Positions 1 to 7,817 of a stretch of 64,000 bases of DNA are shown piece after piece. Every line of letters starts with the position of its first letter. Position 1 is the first letter of the stretch. The notes beneath the pieces are model-generated. The model saw only the letters and a list, made by a program, of their open reading frames with translations, did no database searches and was not told the origin of the DNA. Origin of the DNA: JAFAXD01 sp035472475 (lineage in GTDB: Bacteria; Pseudomonadota; Alphaproteobacteria; Rhizobiales; Xanthobacteraceae). The DNA is taken from positions 22,304 through 86,303 of the forward strand of contig DATIPA010000068.1 of NCBI GenBank assembly GCA_035472475.1. Reading direction: 5' to 3'. Made by a program: the position numbers and the translations under genes.

Positions 1-181
1 TATCGACCCCGAGATCGGCGCGGATCAGCACTTCTTCCAACTCTTCGATTGTGGTGTCGTCGAGCTTCCGCTTCGAAACGAGGTCGGAAATCGCACCGCC
101 GATCGACGCGGAGGTGCGCCGCAGGCCGCCCGTGAGGCGCTGCCACCAGCTCTTCGCCGCCGTGTTTGTGCTGTCGTCCAT
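1..181 (-). CDS. ftsY: FtsY, signal recognition particle receptor (N-terminal 60 residues only)
   Basis: FtsY is the membrane-associated GTPase that receives SRP-ribosome complexes carrying nascent inner-membrane proteins. Only its first 60 residues lie in the window; the rest is beyond the left edge. The minus strand opens at the ATG at 181, reads MDDSTNTAAKSWWQRLTGGL, and continues into the N-domain helix LDDTTIEELEEVLIRADLGV, which is characteristic of FtsY and related SRP GTPases. The GTPase domain cannot be seen. The gene is divergent from the pseudouridine synthase that begins 27 bases away. In related Hyphomicrobiales ftsY usually follows mtaB directly, so the intervening plus-strand gene is unusual. 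Confidence 0.85.
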   Translation of the reverse strand, partial: MDDSTNTAAKSWWQRLTGGLRRTSASIGGAISDLVSKRKLDDTTIEELEEVLIRADLGVD

Positions 182-208
182 ATTGGCTGTCGTGATAGCG
201 GTTTGCAG

Positions 209-946
209 ATGATGGTGAAAGACGCCGTGCGCAATGGGCTTGACGCCGAGGGGATGCTGGCCCGCGTGCTCTATCGCGACGGCTTAATGCTGGTGATCGA
301 CAAACCGGCCGGTCTCCCGGTGCATCGCGGTCCCAAAGGGGGGGCAAGCCTCGAGGACCATTTCGACGCGCTGCGATTCGGGCTGCCGCGCGCGCCCGCG
401 CTGGCGCACCGGCTCGACAAGGATACCTCCGGCTGCTTGGTGCTCGGCCGCCACCGCAAGGCCTTGGCGCACCTTGGGCTCCTGTTCAAGCACGGCAAGG
501 TCGGCAAGACCTATTGGGCCGTCGTCGAGGGAACCCCGGACGCGGATCAAGGCACCATCGATCTGCCGCTCGGTCGACTCAACGACGTCCGGGGATGGTG
601 GATGAAGCCAGATCAACATGGCGTTCCGGCGGTGACGCGCTGGAAGATCATGGGGCGCGCCCCGGGGCTGACTTGGCTCGCGCTCGAGCCGCTAACCGGG
701 CGTACCCATCAGCTGCGCGTTCACGGCGCCGCCATGGGCTGGCCGATCGTGGGGGATACGATCTACGGCAAGGCGCCCCGGAGCGGCGGTCCGATTCTCC
801 ATCTGCACGCGCGCGAGGTGGTGGTGCCGATCTCCAAGAATCGCGACCCGGTGCGGGTTACGGCGCCCGTGCCGGCGCATATGCATGCACGCCTTACGGC
901 CTGCGGGTGGGCGTTGGAGGCGCAAGCGGCGCCGATTGCGAGTTAG
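209..946 (+). CDS. RluA-family RNA pseudouridine synthase
   Basis: This 245-residue protein should convert uridine to pseudouridine in rRNA or tRNA. The family signature HRLDKDTSG, with its catalytic aspartate (about D70), is plain, as is the later GRTHQLRVH motif. There is no N-terminal S4 domain, so it is the short form; the target uridine cannot be told from sequence. I chose the ATG at 209; a TTG at 203 is an alternative and neither has a clear ribosome-binding site. Its stop codon overlaps the mtaB stop by 4 bases (convergent genes). It sits alone on the plus strand between mtaB and ftsY. Confidence 0.88.
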   Translation: MMVKDAVRNGLDAEGMLARVLYRDGLMLVIDKPAGLPVHRGPKGGASLEDHFDALRFGLPRAPALAHRLDKDTSGCLVLGRHRKALAHLGLLFKHGKVGKTYWAVVEGTPDADQGTIDLPLGRLNDVRGWWMKPDQHGVPAVTRWKIMGRAPGLTWLALEPLTGRTHQLRVHGAAMGWPIVGDTIYGKAPRSGGPILHLHAREVVVPISKNRDPVRVTAPVPAHMHARLTACGWALEAQAAPIAS

Positions 947-2199
947 GCGGCGAAGAGCTCACGCCCGTCGTGGCCGGCGACCGCGACTTCGATGATCCGG
1001 CCGGGTGCGACCGGCGCCGCAAACCGCACCTTGCTGAACTGCTCGGTGTGTCCGGCTACGGGCGATTCAGTCAGCACGCGCTGCCGCGAGCCGACCTGCG
1101 ATTGCAGATGCGCGTTGAGCGCTTCCTCGCCGCGCTGACGCAGCCGCCGGGCGCGGTCCTTGACCACCGCGCGGTCGACCTGCGGCATGCGCGCCGCCGG
1201 CGTGCCGGGTCGCAGCGAGAACGGAAATACGTGCAGGTGCACGAGCTCGCATTCCGCCACGAGATCGAGCGAGCGCGCAAACATGTCCTCGGTCTCGGTC
1301 GGAAAGCCGGCGATGATGTCGGCGCCGAACGCAACTTCGGGACGCAGCCGCCGCACGTTGCGGCAGAACGCGATCGCGTCGGCGCGCAGATGGCGGCGCT
1401 TCATGCGTTTGAGAATAAGGTCGTCGCCGGCCTGCAGCGACAGGTGCAGATGCGGCATCAGTCGTGGCTCATTGGCGAGCGCGTCGATCAGATCACGGTC
1501 GGCCTCGATCGAATCGATCGACGAGAGCCGCAGGCGCGCAAGCTCCGGCACTTCGCGCAATATCTGCTTCACCAGCGTTCCAAGTTTGGGCGCGCCGTCG
1601 GTTGAATAGCTTGTGATGTCGACCCCGGTGAGCACGACTTCGCGCACGCCTTGCTCGACCAGCGCGCGAACCTGCGCCACCACGGTCGCAATAGGCATCG
1701 AGCGCGAATTACCGCGTCCGAACGGAATAATGCAGAACGTGCAGCGGTGATCGCACCCGTTCTGCACCTGGACGAAGGCGCGCAAGCGCCCGTCGCGGGC
1801 CTCGACCGCGGGCGTCGTGCGCGGCGCGGCCGTCATGATGTCGCTTACGGCGATTTTCTGGGTGGCAGTCGCCGGTGAGCCAAGTGCAAGACGCGTTGCA
1901 GCCCACGCGCCGGTGGTAAGCTTGTCGTCGTTGCCGATGACGCGATCGACCTCAGGCATTTGGCCAAACGACGCCGGATCGGTCTGCGCCGCGCAACCGG
2001 TGACGACGATGCACGCATCCGGGCGCGCGCGCGCCTGTGCCCTGATCGCTTGCCGGGCTTGGCGCACCGCTTCGGCCGTAACCGCGCAGGTGTTCACCAC
2101 AACGATTTCATCAATGCCAACCGCGGTCGCCCTGGCGCGGATTACACCCGACTCGTAGGCATTGAGCCGGCATCCAAATGTGAGAACGTCGATGCTCAC
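943..2199 (-). CDS. mtaB: MtaB, tRNA A37 threonylcarbamoyl methylthiotransferase
   Basis: A radical-SAM methylthiotransferase of 418 residues that adds a methylthio group to t6A37 in tRNAs reading ANN codons. The N-terminal domain has the three cysteines of the auxiliary iron-sulfur cluster (C10 in FGCRLNAYES, C38 in NTCAV, C69 in TGCAAQ), and the radical-SAM triad is C149/C153/C156 in CDHRCTFCIIP. A C-terminal TRAM-like region follows. The start ATG overlaps the dapF stop by 4 bases, so the two are translationally coupled. MiaB is the closest alternative, but the short N-terminus and the dapF neighbour favour MtaB. Confidence 0.93.
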   Translation of the reverse strand: MSIDVLTFGCRLNAYESGVIRARATAVGIDEIVVVNTCAVTAEAVRQARQAIRAQARARPDACIVVTGCAAQTDPASFGQMPEVDRVIGNDDKLTTGAWAATRLALGSPATATQKIAVSDIMTAAPRTTPAVEARDGRLRAFVQVQNGCDHRCTFCIIPFGRGNSRSMPIATVVAQVRALVEQGVREVVLTGVDITSYSTDGAPKLGTLVKQILREVPELARLRLSSIDSIEADRDLIDALANEPRLMPHLHLSLQAGDDLILKRMKRRHLRADAIAFCRNVRRLRPEVAFGADIIAGFPTETEDMFARSLDLVAECELVHLHVFPFSLRPGTPAARMPQVDRAVVKDRARRLRQRGEEALNAHLQSQVGSRQRVLTESPVAGHTEQFSKVRFAAPVAPGRIIEVAVAGHDGRELFAA

Positions 2200-3068
2200 G
2201 CGGCGCCTAGCTTGGCGGACAGTTCGGGTTCGAACCGCCCCTCGAATTCATATTCGACCGGACCGGTCATCAACACATGTCCGTCGCTTTCGCGCCACTC
2301 GATCAAAAGGTCGCCGCCCGGCAATGTGACCGTCACCTTGCGGCCGGCGCGGCGGGTGCGGGCGGCCGCAACCGCGACCGCGCAGGCGGCCGAACCGCAA
2401 GCCTTGGTCATGCCGGCGCCGCGCTCCCAGGTGCGCACGAGCACGCTCGATGCCGATGTCACCACCGCCAGCGAGATATTGGCACGCTCCGGAAACATCG
2501 GGTGAGTTTCGAGTGTCGGCCCCAGTCGCGCGAGATCGTAGGCGTCAACGTCGTCGACCCAGAACACCGCGTGCGGATTGCCCATGTTGACGGCCGAGGG
2601 GGATTGCAGCACCGGTTGGTCGAGCGGTCCGATTGCGAGCGCAATCGCACTGGTGTCGCGACATTCCTCGGCAAGCGGGATCTCATCCCAGCCAAATCTC
2701 GGTGCGCCCATGTCGACGGTCGATACCAGCGGGCGCTCGCCCGGCCAGCAGTTCACGAACCCGGCTTTGGTCTCGAACGTCAGCACGGTCTTTTCGGTTT
2801 CCCGGAACAGCACATCGGCGACGCAACGCATGCCGTTGCCGCAGGCGCCCGCTTCCGAGCCGTCGTTGTTGTAAATGCGCACGAACGCGTCGGTCTCCGG
2901 AACACGTCCGGGATAAAGCGCCATCAACTGATCGAAACGCACGGCGCCGGCGGCGGTGCGCACGTCGGCGGTGGAGATGACCACCGGGGCATGCCGCATG
3001 TCGACTACGACGATCTCGTTGCCGAGACCGTTCATCTTGACAAAACGATAGTTCGCCAGGGCGCTCAT
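2196..3068 (-). CDS. dapF: Diaminopimelate epimerase
   Basis: DapF interconverts LL- and meso-diaminopimelate, the last step before lysine and the source of the peptidoglycan crosslinking amino acid. Both catalytic cysteines are visible: C76 in ACGNGMRC and C224 in KACGSAACA. The length of 290 residues is normal. It is the first gene of the dapF-mtaB pair, with a 4-base overlap. The 170 bases upstream, shared with the divergent GyrI-like gene, should contain its promoter, but I see no strong match there. Confidence 0.96.
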   Translation of the reverse strand: MSALANYRFVKMNGLGNEIVVVDMRHAPVVISTADVRTAAGAVRFDQLMALYPGRVPETDAFVRIYNNDGSEAGACGNGMRCVADVLFRETEKTVLTFETKAGFVNCWPGERPLVSTVDMGAPRFGWDEIPLAEECRDTSAIALAIGPLDQPVLQSPSAVNMGNPHAVFWVDDVDAYDLARLGPTLETHPMFPERANISLAVVTSASSVLVRTWERGAGMTKACGSAACAVAVAAARTRRAGRKVTVTLPGGDLLIEWRESDGHVLMTGPVEYEFEGRFEPELSAKLGAA

Positions 3069-3238
3069 GGCTGCACCTTATATGGGCAATGGCTGCATGC
3101 GGGCAATGACGCGCGGCGGCAAGTCTATCGCAGATACTTGATGCGGCCATGCGCCGGCGACCCCGTGACTTGCGGGGTCTGTTGGCCGATAGTCGGCGCG
3201 GAACCGTTGATTCTGACCCCATCGACGGGGAGGCCACA

Positions 3239-3817
3239 ATGTCATTCTCTCGCAGGGCCACGTTTGCCCTCGCGGCTGTCTGGGCGGTTGGCGTTGCGCC
3301 GGTCCTGGGTCCGCCGGTAGCTCCCACCCAGGCGCAACCGAAATCGGCCGATGCCGATCAGTTCGGCGAAGAAGTTACCCTGCCCGAAAAGAACATCATT
3401 TACTTCAACGGCACCGGAAATTGGGATGCGGCCTTCGAGGCGATCGTCGATGCGTTCAAGACGGTGAACGCGTTTCTGGCCAAGCAGGGCATCAAGCCCG
3501 ATGGCGCTCCGATGACGATCTATACGTCGACCGACGACAGCAGCTTCCAGTTCCAGGCGGCGGTGCCGGTGGCCGAGCTTCCGGCGGATCCGCCCAAAGG
3601 CGATATTGCGGCCGGCAAGTCACCTTCCGGCCGCGCATTCAAGTTCGTCCACCGCGGCTCCTATGACGCGATGGACTCGACCTACGAGGCCATCACCAAT
3701 TACCTCGACGACAAGCAGGTTGAGGCCAAGGATTTGTTCATCGAGGAGTATGTCACTGACCCGGTCACGACGCCGGAGGACAAGCTCGTCGTGAATATCT
3801 TCGTCCCGATCAAATAA
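3239..3817 (+). CDS. Secreted GyrI-like small-molecule-binding domain protein
   Basis: A 192-residue protein with a Sec-type signal (MSFSRRATFALAAVWAVGVA, then a Pro/Ala stretch ending about residue 33) followed by one GyrI/SOUL-like effector-binding domain. Recognisable parts are the opening strand LPEKNIIYFNGTGNW, the motif KFVHRGSYDAM and the closing strand DKLVVNIFVPIK. Such domains bind small hydrophobic ligands; in the cytoplasm they are often fused to AraC regulators, but here the domain is exported and alone. I chose the ATG at 3239 because GGGGAGG lies 6 bases upstream; earlier in-frame starts would put charged residues before the signal. Confidence 0.75.
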   Translation: MSFSRRATFALAAVWAVGVAPVLGPPVAPTQAQPKSADADQFGEEVTLPEKNIIYFNGTGNWDAAFEAIVDAFKTVNAFLAKQGIKPDGAPMTIYTSTDDSSFQFQAAVPVAELPADPPKGDIAAGKSPSGRAFKFVHRGSYDAMDSTYEAITNYLDDKQVEAKDLFIEEYVTDPVTTPEDKLVVNIFVPIK

Positions 3818-3825
3818 TTGGCCGG

Positions 3826-3854
3826 TTGACTCAAGGGCCGTCCTCGCCTACCTG
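3826..3854 (+). promoter_or_regulatory. Candidate sigma-70 promoter for ffh
   Basis: TTGACT at 3826-3831 is followed after 17 bases by TACCTG at 3849-3854, a good -35 and a moderate -10. It lies just after the stop of the GyrI-like gene and about 140 bases before the ffh ATG, and would start the ffh-rpsP-rimM-trmD-rplS run. This is a match by eye only. Confidence 0.35.
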
Positions 3855-3998
3855 TCCGCCGTTCTCGTAAGAGACGGAAATCCTATGGTCCCGACCGATC
3901 CCGTGTGATCGGCGGGCAACGCCCGACAGCGCGATGCGCCCTCGGGCGCGAAACGCGTTGGAATTGCCGCGCTTCAGGCGCGGCGTCTGGGAAAGGCC

Positions 3999-5567
3999 AT
4001 GTTCGACAGCCTGTCGGAAAAGCTATCGGGTATTCTCGACCGCCTTACCGGACGCGGTGCGCTGTCGGCGGCGGACCTTGATGCGGCCGCGCGCGAGGTA
4101 CGGCGCGCGCTGCTCGAGGCCGACGTGGCGCTCGACGTGGTGCGGGCGTTCATCGAGAAATTGCGCGAGCGCGCGGTCGGCGTCGAAGTCATCAAGTCAG
4201 TGAAGCCCGGCCAGATGGTCGTGAAGATCGTGCACGATGAACTTGTCGCCGTGCTCGGTTCCACCGCCGATCCGATCGACCTCAATGCGCCGGCGCCGGT
4301 CCCGATCATGATGGTCGGCCTGCAGGGCTCCGGCAAAACCACGACCACCGCAAAGATCGCCAAACGGCTCACCGAACAGATGCGCCGCAAGGTGCTGATG
4401 GCCTCGCTCGACACGCGGCGTCCTGCCGCCATGGAACAACTGGCCGTGCTCGGCCAGCAAGTCGGGGTCGACACCCTGCCGATCGTCGCCGGCCAAACAC
4501 CGGTGCAGATTGCGCGACGCGCCCTCGAAGCCGGCCGGCTCGGGGGCTATGACGCTGTGCTGCTCGATACAGCCGGCCGCATCACGCTCGATGAAGCCAT
4601 GATGGCGGAGGCCGCCGAGGTCGAGCGCGCCGCCAAACCGCACGAAGTGCTGCTCGTCGCCGACGCGCTCACCGGGCAGGACGCGGTCAGCATGGCGCGC
4701 GCGTTCAACGAGCGCGTGAGCCTTACCGGCATCGTGCTCACCCGCGTCGACGGCGACGGCCGCGGCGGCGCCGCGCTCTCCATGCGCGCCGTCACCGGCA
4801 AGCCGATCAAGCTGATCGGCACCGGCGAAAAGATGGATGCGCTGGAAGATTTCCATCCGGCCCGCATTGCTGATCGCATCCTCGGCATGGGCGATATCGT
4901 GTCGCTGGTCGAGAAGGCGGCCGCGACCATCGACGCCGAGAAGGCTGCGCGCACTGCCGAGCGGATGCGCAAAGGCGCATTCGACCTCAACGATCTGCGC
5001 GAGCAGCTTGGGCAGATGCAGCGCATGGGCGGACTCAGCGGTCTGATGGGCATGCTGCCCGGCATTGCCAAGATGAAGAACCAGATCGCGGCCGCGAACC
5101 TGAATGAGAACATGCTTAAGCATCAGGTCGCGATCATTGATTCGATGACGCCGCAGGAGCGGCGCAATCCCGACGTGCTGAAAGCGAGCCGCAAGAAGCG
5201 CGTCGCCGCCGGCTCCGGCACCAAGGTCGAGGACATCAACAAGTTGCTCAAGATGCATCGCACCATGGCCGACATGATGAAGGCGATGGGAAGTGGCAAG
5301 CGCGGTCCGCTCGCGGGGCTCGCCAACATGATGGGGCTGGGCGGCGGGATGCCGTCGCCGGAAGAGCTCGCAAAGCTCGCCGAGAAGATGCCGGGCGGCG
5401 TGCCGCCGGGACTGCCCGGAGGCGCGCCCGGGACGCCCGGACTTCCGCCGACAATGCCTGGCCTGCCGCCGAAATTGCCGGGCGCGCTGCCTGGTCTGGG
5501 CGGCAAGCTTCCCGGCGGCGCGCTGCCCGGACTCGGTGGATTCCCCGGCCTCGGGAAGAAGAAATGA
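3999..5567 (+). CDS. ffh: Signal recognition particle protein Ffh (SRP54)
   Basis: Ffh binds signal sequences and SRP RNA and, with FtsY, targets membrane proteins co-translationally. The NG domain is at about residues 1-295, with the P-loop GLQGSGKT near residues 107-114, the DTAGR motif and TRVDGDGRGG. The methionine-rich M domain follows (GLSGLMGMLPGIAKMKNQ region). The tail of roughly 60 residues is a Pro-Gly-Leu-rich repeat (GLPPTMPGLPPKLPGALPGL) ending in KKK, which lengthens the protein to 522 residues. It heads a block with rpsP, rimM, trmD and rplS on the same strand. Confidence 0.97.
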   Translation: MFDSLSEKLSGILDRLTGRGALSAADLDAAAREVRRALLEADVALDVVRAFIEKLRERAVGVEVIKSVKPGQMVVKIVHDELVAVLGSTADPIDLNAPAPVPIMMVGLQGSGKTTTTAKIAKRLTEQMRRKVLMASLDTRRPAAMEQLAVLGQQVGVDTLPIVAGQTPVQIARRALEAGRLGGYDAVLLDTAGRITLDEAMMAEAAEVERAAKPHEVLLVADALTGQDAVSMARAFNERVSLTGIVLTRVDGDGRGGAALSMRAVTGKPIKLIGTGEKMDALEDFHPARIADRILGMGDIVSLVEKAAATIDAEKAARTAERMRKGAFDLNDLREQLGQMQRMGGLSGLMGMLPGIAKMKNQIAAANLNENMLKHQVAIIDSMTPQERRNPDVLKASRKKRVAAGSGTKVEDINKLLKMHRTMADMMKAMGSGKRGPLAGLANMMGLGGGMPSPEELAKLAEKMPGGVPPGLPGGAPGTPGLPPTMPGLPPKLPGALPGLGGKLPGGALPGLGGFPGLGKKK

Positions 5568-5576
5568 GTTCTCCAA

Positions 5577-5590
5577 TTCAATCGATTGAA
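5577..5590. promoter_or_regulatory. 14-bp perfect palindrome between ffh and rpsP
   Basis: TTCAATCGATTGAA reads identically on both strands. It lies 9 bases after the ffh stop and 26 bases before rpsP, in an AT-richer patch than its surroundings. It could be a protein-binding site or a weak RNA hairpin separating ffh from the ribosomal genes. No function is established. Confidence 0.4.
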
Positions 5591-5616
5591 ACAACGTTCG
5601 TCAGAAAGGAAATGCG

Positions 5617-5982
5617 ATGTCCCTGAAAATCCGGATGGCCCGCGCGGGCACCAAGAAGCGGCCGATCTACCACATTGTAGTGGCCGACAGCCGCTCGCCA
5701 CGCGACGGGCGCTTTATTGAGCGGCTCGGATTCTTCAACCCGCTGCTGCCGAAGGACAACAAGGAGCGCCTCAAGGTCGACTACGAGAAGGTCAAGGGCT
5801 GGCTTGCCAAGGGCGCCCAGCCGTCGGACCGGATCATGCGTTTCCTCGATGCCGAGGGCATTCGCAAGCGCGAGCCGCGCAACAACCCCGAGAAGGCGGT
5901 TCCGCGCAAAGAGCGCAAGGCGCGCGCCGAAGCTGCCAAGGCCGGCGGCGGCGCAGCCCCGGCCGCGGCACCGGCCGCTTGA
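5617..5982 (+). CDS. rpsP: 30S ribosomal protein S16
   Basis: S16 is a small-subunit assembly protein. The start MSLKIRMARAGTKKRPIYHI and the DGRFIERLGFFNP motif are diagnostic. The 121 residues include an Ala/Lys-rich C-terminal extension, as is common in alphaproteobacteria. AGAAAGGAA sits 6-14 bases before the ATG. The stop codon overlaps the rimM start. Confidence 0.98.
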   Translation: MSLKIRMARAGTKKRPIYHIVVADSRSPRDGRFIERLGFFNPLLPKDNKERLKVDYEKVKGWLAKGAQPSDRIMRFLDAEGIRKREPRNNPEKAVPRKERKARAEAAKAGGGAAPAAAPAA

Positions 5983-6488
5983 AGCGCATTTGCGTCGGCA
6001 GGATCGGCGCGCCGCATGGTGTGCGCGGCGAGGTAAAACTTTGGCCGTTCACGGCCGACCCGCTTGCGATCGCCTCCTACGGCGCGCTGGCCACCGCCGA
6101 CGGCACGCGCACGTTCGAGGTTGAGGCGCTGCGGCGGGCACGCGATCACGTGGTCGCGCGCCTCAAGGGCGTGCACGACCGCACCGCCGCCGAAGCGCTG
6201 CGCAATCTCGAACTGTTCGTGCCGCGTGACCGCCTTCCCGCGATCGAGGCGCCGGATGAGTTCTACCATGCGGACTTGGTTGGACTGGCCGCGCTTGCGC
6301 CTGACGGCGCTACGCTCGGGACCATCGTGGCGGTCCACAATTTCGGTGCCGGGGATCTGCTCGAGGTCAAGCCAAGCGCTGGCGGCGAGACCGTGCTGGT
6401 GCCGTTTTCCGAACATACCGTGCCCGAGATCGATATCGCGGCCGGCAAGGCTGTGATCGATTACGACTTCGACTCCGCCAAATCCTGA
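5979..6488 (+). CDS. rimM: Ribosome maturation factor RimM
   Basis: RimM binds S19 and helps 30S head maturation. The N-terminal RimM domain opens with RICVGRIGAPHGVRGEVKLW, and the C-terminal PRC-barrel contains FYHADLVGL and a GDLLEVK motif. Length is 169 residues. The start is TTG, overlapping the rpsP stop by 4 bases, so coupling to rpsP translation is likely. trmD follows 9 bases downstream. Confidence 0.95.
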   Translation: MKRICVGRIGAPHGVRGEVKLWPFTADPLAIASYGALATADGTRTFEVEALRRARDHVVARLKGVHDRTAAEALRNLELFVPRDRLPAIEAPDEFYHADLVGLAALAPDGATLGTIVAVHNFGAGDLLEVKPSAGGETVLVPFSEHTVPEIDIAAGKAVIDYDFDSAKS

Positions 6489-6497
6489 GCCCACACC

Positions 6498-7223
6498 ATG
6501 TGGCGCGCGACCGTCCTGACCCTGTTTCCGGAACTGTTTCCGGGTCCGCTGGCGGCTAGCCTCGCCGGGAGGGCCTTGGCGTCCGGGCTGTGGGCGCTGG
6601 AGCCGATCGACATCCGCGCCAACGCCACCGACCGCCATCGCACGGTCGACGACACTCCGGCGGGCGGCGGCCCCGGGATGGTCATGAAGCCCGATGTGCT
6701 GGCGCGCGCGATCGATGCGATTGCACCGGAAGGCCGGCCGCGCCTGCTGATGAGCCCGCGCGGCAAGCCGCTGACGCAGGCGCGGGTGGAAACTCTGGCC
6801 CGCGGGCCCGGCGTGATCGTCGTGTGCGGCCGGTTCGAAGGGATCGACGAAAGGGTGATCGCGGGCCGCGACCTCGAGGAGGTCTCGCTCGGCGATTATG
6901 TGCTCTCGGGCGGCGAGGTTGCGGCGCTGGTCCTGCTCGATGCCTGCGTGCGGCTGTTGCCCGGGGTCATCGGCGCGCAGGCCTCGGTCGCCGAGGAAAG
7001 CTTTTCCGACGGGCTCCTGGAATATCCCCAGTTCACGCGGCCGCAGGTGTTTGAAGGCCGCCCGATCCCGGAGGTGCTGCTCTCGGGCGACCATGCCAAA
7101 ATCGCGAGCTGGCGGCGCGTCGAGGCCGAACGGATCACCCGCGAGCGGCGGCCGGATTTATGGGATGCATACCAGGGGCGCCAGGCCAAAAAGCCCGGGC
7201 GAAAGCCCGTGACGAAAGGGTGA
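6498..7223 (+). CDS. trmD: tRNA (guanine-N1)-methyltransferase TrmD
   Basis: TrmD makes m1G37 in tRNAs and so prevents +1 frameshifting. The SPOUT fold motifs are present: TVLTLFPELFPG at the start, DDTPAGGGPGMV, GRFEGIDERV and the knot segment LGDYVLSGGEVAALVLLDA. Length of 241 residues is normal. It lies between rimM and rplS, the usual order. Confidence 0.97.
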   Translation: MWRATVLTLFPELFPGPLAASLAGRALASGLWALEPIDIRANATDRHRTVDDTPAGGGPGMVMKPDVLARAIDAIAPEGRPRLLMSPRGKPLTQARVETLARGPGVIVVCGRFEGIDERVIAGRDLEEVSLGDYVLSGGEVAALVLLDACVRLLPGVIGAQASVAEESFSDGLLEYPQFTRPQVFEGRPIPEVLLSGDHAKIASWRRVEAERITRERRPDLWDAYQGRQAKKPGRKPVTKG

Positions 7224-7317
7224 CAAGGCAGGCGGTTTAGCGTAGAAGCCTGCCCAACCCGAAACATACGCCGACGTGCGCCCCGCATTAACCGGCGCAG
7301 CCGACGGAGAGATTCCA

Positions 7318-7716
7318 ATGAACCTGATTGAACAGCTCGAAAAAGAGCAGGTGGCGAAGCTTTCCGCCGGCAAGGAGATACCGGACTTCGAGCCGGGCGA
7401 TACCCTGCAGGTCAACGTCAAGGTGGTCGAAGGCGACCGCAGCCGCATCCAGGCCTACGAAGGCGTGTGCATCGGACGTTCCGGCCACGGCCTGAACGAG
7501 AACTTCACGGTCCGCAAGATTTCCTACGGCGAGGGCGTTGAGCGCGTATTCCCGCTCTACTCGCCGATGCTCGATTCCATCAAGGTGGTTCGCCGCGGCA
7601 AGGTCCGCCGCGCCAAGCTCTATTACCTGCGGGGCCGGCGCGGCAAGTCCGCGCGTATCGCCGAAGGCCAGGGCCATGGCGCCGGCGAAGCAGCGGAGAC
7701 CAAAGCCGCGGAGTGA
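7318..7716 (+). CDS. rplS: 50S ribosomal protein L19
   Basis: L19 sits at the subunit interface of the large ribosomal subunit. The 132-residue product begins MNLIEQLEKEQVAKLSAGKE and contains GDTLQVNVKVVEGDRSRIQ, EGVCIGRSGHG and the C-terminal KVRRAKLYYLRGRRGKSARI. I chose the ATG at 7318 because GACGGAGAG precedes it and L19 proteins start there; the open frame continues further upstream. The C-terminal tail is short and Ala/Glu-rich. Confidence 0.97.
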   Translation: MNLIEQLEKEQVAKLSAGKEIPDFEPGDTLQVNVKVVEGDRSRIQAYEGVCIGRSGHGLNENFTVRKISYGEGVERVFPLYSPMLDSIKVVRRGKVRRAKLYYLRGRRGKSARIAEGQGHGAGEAAETKAAE

Positions 7717-7817
7717 CGCCGGCCATGCGGTTGGCTGGGATTGGACGTCAGCAACCAGTGCTTAGATCTGGTTTCCCTGATTGGTGATTGCTGCCGCGTC
7801 CTGATGACTGATTGCTG

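Noticed and set aside
3818..3998. SRP RNA gene upstream of ffh
   Set aside because: The spacer lacks the conserved domain IV tetraloop stem and is mostly GC hairpins near the start codon.
4197..5594. Long open frame antisense to ffh (about 465 codons)
   Set aside because: It mirrors a strongly coding gene in GC-rich DNA; its His/Arg/Gly-rich translation resembles no family and it lacks a ribosome-binding site.
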